A stretch of 11,196 nucleotides of DNA from SIG701 sp045123975 (GTDB lineage: Bacteria > Bacillota > Clostridia > Oscillospirales > CAG-272). Below the pieces are notes generated by a model. That model searched no databases, was not told the DNA's origin, and was given only the letters and a program-made list of their open reading frames with translations. The translations under genes were made by a program, and so were the position numbers. The stretch covers positions 1 to 11,196 of the forward strand of contig JBGVKV010000016.1 in assembly GCA_045123975.1 (NCBI GenBank). The letters are read 5' to 3'. This document shows positions 6,015 to 11,196 of the stretch, piece by piece. Every line of letters begins with the position of its first letter. Position 1 is the stretch's first letter.

Positions 6015-7680
6015 CGATGGACTCCTTGAGCTTGGTCAGGGTGATCATGGTCTCCGCCGTTGTCTCGCCCAAAAGCGATGCGATCTCCTGAACCACGCGC
6101 ATCTGTTTTTCCACCACCTGATCCGCCGCTTCCAAGGTCTGACGGCTGATCTTTTCCTTCTTCACGCGGGCGGCTTCCTCATCGGTGACATCGCGCATGA
6201 TTCCCACCAGCATACGGGAATCCTGGTCGTATACCACGGTCTGCTCCACGTATTTCTTATACTCGGCCAGGTAGATCCGCTCATCCCGCACGCTGCGGCC
6301 GCTGTTTTTTACGTTAATGAACACGGTAGGATCCAGAATCCGCACGACGCCCTCACCCAGCACGTCGGACTCGCTGCGGATATTCATAATCTTTCTTGCC
6401 GCCGTATTGATCTGCTGCACTTCCAGATTCTCATTCAGCACGATCAGGCCGTTGGGAGTGTTTCTTACGATAGTATCGGAAAAGCTTTCTGCCTTGTCCT
6501 TCAAAAACGGCAGACACATGGAGATTTCCGCCTTGCCCTGAATGATGGCGATGGCCTTTTCCCGGCAGGAATTGTATCCGCAGGAACCGCAGTTCAATTC
6601 GTCCGCAGGCCTAAACTTGCCCATCTGTCGAAGAACCGCCATAATCTCGTTCTCCGAAGGCATCGCCAGCTTATGCTCAATGAAAGTGAAATGCTTTTTC
6701 AGAGATGCGGACTGGGGCTGTGCCACCTCAAAATCCCGCTCGCCGGCAAAGCCGGCCACGGCCATATAATCCTTAACGGGAGAACGGTGATACTTCTCCA
6801 TAACGGGACCGCCCACACAGCTGCCCACACAGGCAGACATTTCAATAAAGCATTTATGTATCTTACCCTGCTCGATATCCCGAAGGGCGGCGATGCAGTT
6901 TTCCACGCCGTCAATGGCCATATAGGCATAGCCGGGGGCATCCTGTGCCATAGTCTTCAGAATACCGCCGGTGGTGGGGAAGAAACGGGCACGGCTTTCG
7001 GGACAGGCGTCCATTTCCTGCTCAATCTCGATGCCCTCGGCCTTCAGCCACTCGGTCAACTCCTCAAAGGTAAGCACCGCGTCCACGATGCCCTCATAAT
7101 ACTCAGCCTCGTCCTTCTTGGCCACGCAGGGGCCGATGAACACGGTCTTGGCGTGGGGCAGACGCTTTTTAATCTCGGCACAGTGGGCCTGCATAGGAGA
7201 CATCACGTCTGCCAGATAGGCCAATTCTGCCGGAAAATACTTCTGAATCAACAGATTGACGGAGTGACAGCAGGAGGAGATAATAATATCTCTTTCCTCC
7301 TCACGGATCATCCGCTCGTACTCGTTTTTCACGATAGTGGCGCCGATAGCGGTCTCCTCCACGTCGTGGAATCCCAGCTTCATAAGCGCACGGCGCATAG
7401 CGGCAAAGCCCACTCCGTCGTAATTGGCAACAAAAGAGGGCGCCAGACTGACCACCACGGGATCGCCGGTCTGGATCAGAACCCGGGCCTTTTCGGTTCC
7501 GTCCACGATCTGCTTGGCATTTTGGGGACAAACAACAAAACAATGACCGCACAAAATGCACTCATTGCCGATAATATGGGCCTGGTTTCCGGAGAAGCGG
7601 ATCGCTTTCACCGGACAGTTCCGTATACACTTATAACAGTTCTTGCAGTTGGATTTTTTGAGTGTCAGGCAGTTTGCCAT
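6004..7680 (-). CDS. hydS: Putative sensory [FeFe] hydrogenase with PAS domain (HydS)
   Basis: This 558-residue multidomain iron-sulfur protein has two N-terminal 4Fe-4S motifs (C12/15/18/22 and C41/44/47/51). The hydrogenase domain spans about 65-300, with H-cluster motifs ISSCCHS (134-140; C137, C138), IGPCVAKKDE (182-191; C185) and MSACVGSCVGG (281-291; C284, C288). A linker 4Fe-4S motif CGSCGYNSC...C follows (364, 367, 372, 389), then a PAS domain at about 395-505 and a helical tail, probably coiled coil, to 558. No kinase, cyclase or DNA-binding domain is attached. This build matches group C hydrogenases (HydS), proposed to sense H2 rather than produce it. TAA of the upstream ferredoxin gene lies 6 nt before ATG 7680, and AAAGGAAG (7690-7697) serves as ribosome binding site. 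It overlaps the phosphatase gene, suggesting coupled synthesis. Sensing is inferred from family and context. Confidence 0.92.
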   Translation of the reverse strand: MANCLTLKKSNCKNCYKCIRNCPVKAIRFSGNQAHIIGNECILCGHCFVVCPQNAKQIVDGTEKARVLIQTGDPVVVSLAPSFVANYDGVGFAAMRRALMKLGFHDVEETAIGATIVKNEYERMIREEERDIIISSCCHSVNLLIQKYFPAELAYLADVMSPMQAHCAEIKKRLPHAKTVFIGPCVAKKDEAEYYEGIVDAVLTFEELTEWLKAEGIEIEQEMDACPESRARFFPTTGGILKTMAQDAPGYAYMAIDGVENCIAALRDIEQGKIHKCFIEMSACVGSCVGGPVMEKYHRSPVKDYMAVAGFAGERDFEVAQPQSASLKKHFTFIEHKLAMPSENEIMAVLRQMGKFRPADELNCGSCGYNSCREKAIAIIQGKAEISMCLPFLKDKAESFSDTIVRNTPNGLIVLNENLEVQQINTAARKIMNIRSESDVLGEGVVRILDPTVFINVKNSGRSVRDERIYLAEYKKYVEQTVVYDQDSRMLVGIMRDVTDEEAARVKKEKISRQTLEAADQVVEKQMRVVQEIASLLGETTAETMITLTKLKESIDDE

Positions 7681-7686
7681 TGCTAC

Positions 7687-7950
7687 TTACTTCCTTTCGC
7701 TTTCCACCAGATCCAGAACCTTTGTCTGGAAAAACTCACTGAAATTATCCCGGGTGATTCCCACGTGGATATCGTCGTTCACCTGCACGGTAACACCGAC
7801 CCGGTTGCACTTGCCGATGCAGAAGCTGCCCACAAGCACCACCTCATCCTCCAGATGCTTTTCTTCAATGATGCGCTGCATCCGGTCTACGATCTCCTGG
7901 GAGCCCTTCAGATAACAGGAGCTTCCTACGCATACCTGAACGATCACCAT
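7687..7950 (-). CDS. Small thioredoxin-like [2Fe-2S] ferredoxin (second of two)
   Basis: This 87-residue soluble electron carrier has the thioredoxin-like [2Fe-2S] fold seen in NuoE and HydC C-termini. The four ligands are Cys7 and Cys12 (VCVGSSCYLKG) and Cys44 and Cys48 (GSFCIGKCNRVGV), in the order CX4C...CX3C. It lacks the N-terminal helical part of NuoE, so it is a stand-alone minimal ferredoxin. It starts at ATG 7950 with AAGGTG (7957-7962) 6 nt upstream, 3 nt after the stop of its tandem paralogue. hydS starts 6 nt after its end. No NuoF-like flavoprotein is present. It probably passes electrons to or from one of the hydrogenases here, but the partner is not shown. Confidence 0.88.
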   Translation of the reverse strand: MVIVQVCVGSSCYLKGSQEIVDRMQRIIEEKHLEDEVVLVGSFCIGKCNRVGVTVQVNDDIHVGITRDNFSEFFQTKVLDLVESERK

Positions 7951-7953
7951 ATC

Positions 7954-8196
7954 TTACACCTTGGGGAGAACTTCTTTTTTGAAGAATTCGTCCACGGTAT
8001 CGGGATTTACGGAGAACACCGCCTCATCCACCAGAACGCACACGCCCTGCTGGCAGCGGCCGATGCAGAAGGTACCGCTCAACTCTACCTTGTCGCCGAC
8101 CTTGTGCTCGGAAATCAAATACTGCAGCTGCTCAACAATCTGACGGGAGCCCTTGATGTGACAGGAGCTTCCGATACATACTGTAACCTGAATCAT
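7954..8196 (-). CDS. Small thioredoxin-like [2Fe-2S] ferredoxin (first of two)
   Basis: This 80-residue paralogue of the next gene has ligands at the same positions: Cys7 and Cys12 (VCIGSSCHIKG), Cys44 and Cys48 (GTFCIGRCQQG). There is an additional Cys53. The two differ mainly in the C-terminal half, suggesting an old tandem duplication with divergence of the partner-facing surface. ATG 8196 is selected because GAGGAG (8203-8208) sits 6 nt upstream. A GTG at 8223 would add nine charged residues (MRSKEEEKS) coded by that binding site and by a hairpin arm, and is rejected. The gene is 73 nt from the phosphotransferase gene, the widest gap in the operon. Confidence 0.88.
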   Translation of the reverse strand: MIQVTVCIGSSCHIKGSRQIVEQLQYLISEHKVGDKVELSGTFCIGRCQQGVCVLVDEAVFSVNPDTVDEFFKKEVLPKV

Positions 8197-8202
8197 ACTT
8201 TT

Positions 8203-8208
8203 CTCCTC
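8203..8208 (-). promoter_or_regulatory. Shine-Dalgarno of the first ferredoxin gene, deciding its start
   Basis: On the minus strand this reads GAGGAG, 6 nt before ATG 8196. It supports the 80-residue form over an 89-residue form starting at GTG 8223. Confidence 0.7.
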
Positions 8209-8221
8209 TTCTTTCGACCGC

Positions 8222-8246
8222 ACGGAGCGGGGCTTCCCCGCTCCGT
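8222..8246 (-). other. Strong intercistronic hairpin inside the operon
   Basis: ACGGAGCGGGG (8222-8232) and CCCCGCTCCGT (8236-8246) form a perfect 11-bp GC-rich stem with a 3-nt loop (AAG in the transcript). Neither strand has a T-run after it, so it is not a standard terminator. It sits between the phosphotransferase stop and the ferredoxin start. It could protect the 3' end of an adhE-phosphotransferase message, mark an RNA-processing point, or reduce read-through into the hydrogenase genes. Confidence 0.75.
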
Positions 8247-8269
8247 CACTTCTGAAGTTTATTGATATT

Positions 8270-9019
8270 TTATTGGTAATCTACAACGCTTGCCCAGGAC
8301 ACGAGGAATTCTCTCTCCTTCTCGTTGCCCTTCACAGACTGGGATGCGGCCACAATGGGCATCCACTTCTGTACGTACTGCTTGGCAGTACCGCTCTTCT
8401 CACAGAAGGTGTTCAGATAGAACTCCGCACCCTCGATGTCGCCCTTCAGCCAGAACAGAAGGTAGGTGCGTGCCACGTCGGCGGATGCATTACCCTGGGT
8501 GGCGTGCGCCCAGTCCAGAATGTAGGCAGTGCCGTCCTCGGTGATGATGATATTGGAGGGATTGAAGTCGCCATGGCAGATCTTTACATGCTTGGGCATG
8601 CTCTCCAGGCGGGTATGCAGGTCATACCGGGTGGTGGCATCCAGATCGGTTTCGGCAATCTTGCGGCTCATCTTATCCTTCAACTTGTGGAGCAAGGGGC
8701 AGGTTTTCAGGTGCACGCCCATCTGCAATTCCACCAGCATCTCAATATATTCTTCCTTCTTATCCGGATCCTCTTCCATCAGGCGGGCAAGGGTCTTACC
8801 CTTGATGTACTCGGAGGTGATGGCCCACTTGCCGTCGATCATGCCAACCTCCAAAACCTTGGGGATCCGCACGCCGGCTTCCTCGACTCTTGCCTGGTTG
8901 AGGGCCTCATTCAGCACATCCGCCTTGGAATACTCCGCATTGAATACCTTTACGCAGTGATCTCCGTCACGATAGATCGTTTTATTGTTTCTTACAGCAA
9001 TTACTCTGTCCAGTTTCAT
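8270..9019 (-). CDS. APH-fold phosphotransferase / protein kinase-like enzyme
   Basis: This 249-residue cytoplasmic ATP-dependent phosphotransferase has the aminoglycoside phosphotransferase fold (similar to the TIGR02172 group). Visible residues are a likely ATP-binding Lys24 (CVKVF), the catalytic loop HGDFNPSNI (149-157; Asp151 base, Asn156 metal), and the metal Asp169 in ILDWAHATQG. The hinge region reads TSEYIKGKTL (68-77). The target could be a protein, a sugar or another small molecule; sequence alone does not say. In R. albus the equivalent position is reported as a Ser/Thr protein kinase, and the phosphatase gene downstream makes a kinase/phosphatase pair plausible. The start ATG 9019 has an excellent AAGGAGGAG (9026-9034) 6 nt upstream, and the gene begins 18 nt after adhE. 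An antibiotic-resistance role is unlikely given this context. Confidence 0.82.
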   Translation of the reverse strand: MKLDRVIAVRNNKTIYRDGDHCVKVFNAEYSKADVLNEALNQARVEEAGVRIPKVLEVGMIDGKWAITSEYIKGKTLARLMEEDPDKKEEYIEMLVELQMGVHLKTCPLLHKLKDKMSRKIAETDLDATTRYDLHTRLESMPKHVKICHGDFNPSNIIITEDGTAYILDWAHATQGNASADVARTYLLFWLKGDIEGAEFYLNTFCEKSGTAKQYVQKWMPIVAASQSVKGNEKEREFLVSWASVVDYQ

Positions 9020-9037
9020 TTGACTCTCCTCCTTCTC

Positions 9038-11196
9038 TTACGCTTTTCTTCCCTTGCGGTAGGGGGTCTTGATGGCATCGGGGACCGTTTCGCTGATGTC
9101 CTTCAGGGGCATCTCGGGCTCCACGAAATGATTGCCGTAGTACGCGTTCAGATACATCTGCTTGATCTCGCTCATCAGAGGATAGCGGGGGTTGGCGCCG
9201 GTGCACTGATCATCAAATGCCTGCTCCACCATATCGTCCAGGCGGGCAAGGAAGTCTGCCTCGTCCACACCGTAGTCGCGGATGGTGGACTTGATACCCA
9301 CCTTCGTCTTCAATTCATTGATGGCGCGGATCAGGCCCTCCAGCTTATCGGCATCGGTGTCGCCCTTAATGCCCAGATAGTCGGCGATCTCGGCGTATCT
9401 TTGGAGCGTGTGGGGATGATCGTACTGAGAGAAAGTACCCATCTTCACAGGAGCCTCGGCGGCGTTGAAGCGGATTACTTCCTCAATCATCAGTGCGTTG
9501 GCAACGCCGTGAGGCAGGTGATGGAAGGCACCCAGCTTATGGGCCATGGAGTGGCAGATGCCAAGGAACGCATTGGCAAATGCCATGCCGGCCATGGTGG
9601 CGGCGTTGGCCATCTTCTCGCGGGCGAGCACGTCGGTCTGGCCATTCTCATAAGCGCGGGGGAGGTATTCAAAGATGGTCTTGAGGGCACGGAGTGCCAG
9701 ACCGTCGGTATAATCGGTGGCCAGCATGGCCGCATAGGCTTCCACGGCGTGGGTAACGGCATCGATGCCCGACGCAGCGGTCAGTCCCTTGGGAGCGGAC
9801 ATATGGAAGTCCGTATCAATGATGGCCATGTTGGGCAGAAGCTCGTAATCGGCCAGGGGATATTTTACGCCGGTCTTTTCGTCGGTGATAACGGCGAAGG
9901 GGGTTACCTCGGAGCCGGTACCGGCGGAGGTGGGAATAGCGATGAAGTATGCCTTCTCGCCCATCTTGGGGAAGCCGTACACACGCTTACGGATATCGAT
10001 GAAGCGCATGGCCATATCCATGAAGTCGGCATCCGGATGCTCATACAGCACCCACATGATCTTCGCTGCGTCCATAGCGGAGCCGCCGCCCAGCGCGATG
10101 ATGGTATCGGGCTTGAAGGCACGCATCTGCGCTGCGCCTTCGGTGGCATTCTTTAGGGTGGGATCGGGCTGTACGTCGAAGAAGGTAGCGTGAGCGATGC
10201 CCATTTCGTCCAGCTTATCGGTGATCGGCTTGGTGTAGCCGTTCTCATACAGGAAGGTATCGGTTACAATGAAGGCACGCTTTGCTCCGCGTACGGTTTT
10301 GAGCTCATCCAGCGCAACGGGAAGGCAGCCCTTCTTGATGTATACCTTTTCAGGGGTGCGGAACCACAGCATATTCTCTCTCCTCTCGGCTACGGTTTTG
10401 ATGTTCAGCAGATGCTTCACGCCTACGTTCTCGGAAACGCTGTTTCCGCCCCAGGATCCGCATCCCAGAGTCAGAGAGGGCGCCAGCTTGAAGTTGTAAA
10501 GATCGCCGATGCCGCCGTGGGAAGAGGGGGTGTTGACCAGGATACGGCAGGTCTTCATGCGGGCCGCAAAGGCGGCGAGCTTTTCTTTCTCGGTAATCTC
10601 ATTCAGATATACGGAGGAGGTGTGGCCGTAGCCGCCGTCGGCTACCAGCTTGTCTGCCTTATCCAATGCTTCCACAAAGGACTTAGCCTTGTACATAGCC
10701 AGGACGGGGGACAGTTTCTCGTGGGCGAATTCCTCGGACAATTCCACGCTGTCTACCTCGCCGATGAGGATCTTGGTACCGGCAGGCACGGTAACGCCGG
10801 CCAATTCCGCAATGCGGGATGCCTTCTGTCCTACGATCTTGGCGTTGAGGGCACCGTTGATCAGAATGGTCTTGCGCACGCGCTCGGTTTCTCTGGGATT
10901 CAGGAAGTAGCATCCTCTGGCGGCAAACTCAGACTTAACCGCATCGTAGATGCTCTCCAGCACGATCACGGACTGCTCCGACGCACAGATCATACCGTTG
11001 TCAAAGGTCTTGGAGTGGATGATGGAGTTGACTGCCAGAAGCAGATCAGCGCTCTCATCAATGATGGCGGGGGTATTGCCGGCGCCAACGCCCAGAGCGG
11101 GCTTACCGCTGGAGTAGGCAGCCTTTACCATGCCGGGGCCGCCGGTGGCCAGGATGATGTCCGCTTCCTTCATAACGGTATTGGTCATCTCCAGAG
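9038..11196 (-). CDS. adhE: Bifunctional acetaldehyde-CoA/alcohol dehydrogenase AdhE (N-terminus beyond window)
   Basis: This codes the last 718 residues of a protein usually about 870 long; about 175 N-terminal residues lie beyond the window. It converts acetyl-CoA to acetaldehyde and then ethanol, using two NADH. Counting from Met at 11188, the aldehyde dehydrogenase part carries the catalytic Cys68 in NGMICASEQ and ends near the linker GCGSWGGNS (242-250). The iron-dependent alcohol dehydrogenase part carries the nucleotide loop ALGGGSAMDAAK (365-376) and the metal ligands Asp476, His480, His546 and His560. The ligand spacings (4, 66, 14) are the same as in E. coli AdhE, giving an offset of 177. 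No frameshift or lost catalytic residue is seen. AdhE proteins form spirosome filaments. It is the most upstream gene visible in the operon; its promoter is outside the window. Confidence 0.97.
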   Translation of the reverse strand, partial: LEMTNTVMKEADIILATGGPGMVKAAYSSGKPALGVGAGNTPAIIDESADLLLAVNSIIHSKTFDNGMICASEQSVIVLESIYDAVKSEFAARGCYFLNPRETERVRKTILINGALNAKIVGQKASRIAELAGVTVPAGTKILIGEVDSVELSEEFAHEKLSPVLAMYKAKSFVEALDKADKLVADGGYGHTSSVYLNEITEKEKLAAFAARMKTCRILVNTPSSHGGIGDLYNFKLAPSLTLGCGSWGGNSVSENVGVKHLLNIKTVAERRENMLWFRTPEKVYIKKGCLPVALDELKTVRGAKRAFIVTDTFLYENGYTKPITDKLDEMGIAHATFFDVQPDPTLKNATEGAAQMRAFKPDTIIALGGGSAMDAAKIMWVLYEHPDADFMDMAMRFIDIRKRVYGFPKMGEKAYFIAIPTSAGTGSEVTPFAVITDEKTGVKYPLADYELLPNMAIIDTDFHMSAPKGLTAASGIDAVTHAVEAYAAMLATDYTDGLALRALKTIFEYLPRAYENGQTDVLAREKMANAATMAGMAFANAFLGICHSMAHKLGAFHHLPHGVANALMIEEVIRFNAAEAPVKMGTFSQYDHPHTLQRYAEIADYLGIKGDTDADKLEGLIRAINELKTKVGIKSTIRDYGVDEADFLARLDDMVEQAFDDQCTGANPRYPLMSEIKQMYLNAYYGNHFVEPEMPLKDISETVPDAIKTPYRKGRKA

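Noticed and set aside
8197..8223. GTG start for the first ferredoxin at 8223
   Set aside because: The added residues are coded by the ribosome binding site and hairpin arm; ATG 8196 aligns with the paralogue's start.
8222..8246. Rho-independent terminator at the intra-operon hairpin
   Set aside because: The stem is strong, but no run of T follows on either strand, so it is listed only as a hairpin.
6673..8265. A 530-codon open frame on the plus strand
   Set aside because: It lies opposite hydS and both ferredoxin genes, is rich in His, Gly and Leu, and has no domain motif. It is a shadow frame.
8270..9019. Aminoglycoside resistance gene
   Set aside because: Only the fold and catalytic loop are shared. 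The fermentation-operon setting and the lack of any mobile element or other resistance gene argue against it.
8273..10156. A 627-codon open frame on the plus strand
   Set aside because: It lies opposite adhE and the phosphotransferase gene, which have clear catalytic motifs and ribosome binding sites. The product is rich in Gly, His, Leu and Val with no recognisable domain, as expected for an antisense shadow of GC-rich codons.

Overview
The window looks like part of the chromosome of an anaerobic, fermenting member of the Clostridia, most likely near the Ruminococcaceae/Oscillospiraceae. This rests on gene content: oxygen-sensitive [FeFe] hydrogenases, a bifunctional AdhE, a DUF554 membrane protein, strong AAGGAG ribosome binding sites and tightly packed operons. 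No 16S or other phylogenetic marker is present, so the assignment is an inference. There are ten protein genes, two of them cut by the window edges. I see no tRNA, rRNA, CRISPR array, insertion sequence or phage gene, and no gap over 300 bases.

Left part, plus strand (1-3255): a three-gene ABC importer of the TrpXYZ type, made of a substrate-binding protein (5' end missing), a permease and an ATPase. A DUF554 membrane protein follows. A 9-bp stem-loop lies between the binding-protein and permease genes. The permease and ATPase genes overlap by 8 nt.

Middle (3256-3383): a convergent junction closed by one intrinsic terminator whose A-tract/stem/T-tract layout works in both directions.

Right part, minus strand (11196 down to 3384): one apparent seven-gene operon for fermentative electron disposal and, probably, hydrogen sensing. 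In transcription order it is adhE (N-terminal part outside the window), an APH-fold phosphotransferase/kinase-like gene, two small thioredoxin-like [2Fe-2S] ferredoxins, hydS (a [FeFe]-hydrogenase domain fused to a 4Fe-4S linker and a PAS domain), a PP2C/SpoIIE-type phosphatase with an extra C-terminal domain, and a monomeric group-B-like [FeFe] hydrogenase (hydA2). Gaps are 3 to 73 nt, and hydS overlaps the phosphatase gene by 11 nt.

The layout matches what has been described in Ruminococcus albus 7, where hydA2 and hydS share a transcript with a bifunctional acetaldehyde/ethanol dehydrogenase, a protein kinase, a protein phosphatase and a redox-sensing repressor. The core system is therefore known. 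In the likely reading, AdhE reoxidises NADH by making ethanol, HydA2 discharges reduced ferredoxin as H2, and HydS with the kinase/phosphatase pair senses H2 or redox state. The less explained parts are the phosphatase's C-terminal domain, the twin ferredoxins with no NuoF-type partner, the APH-like kinase, and the altered H-cluster motifs of HydS.
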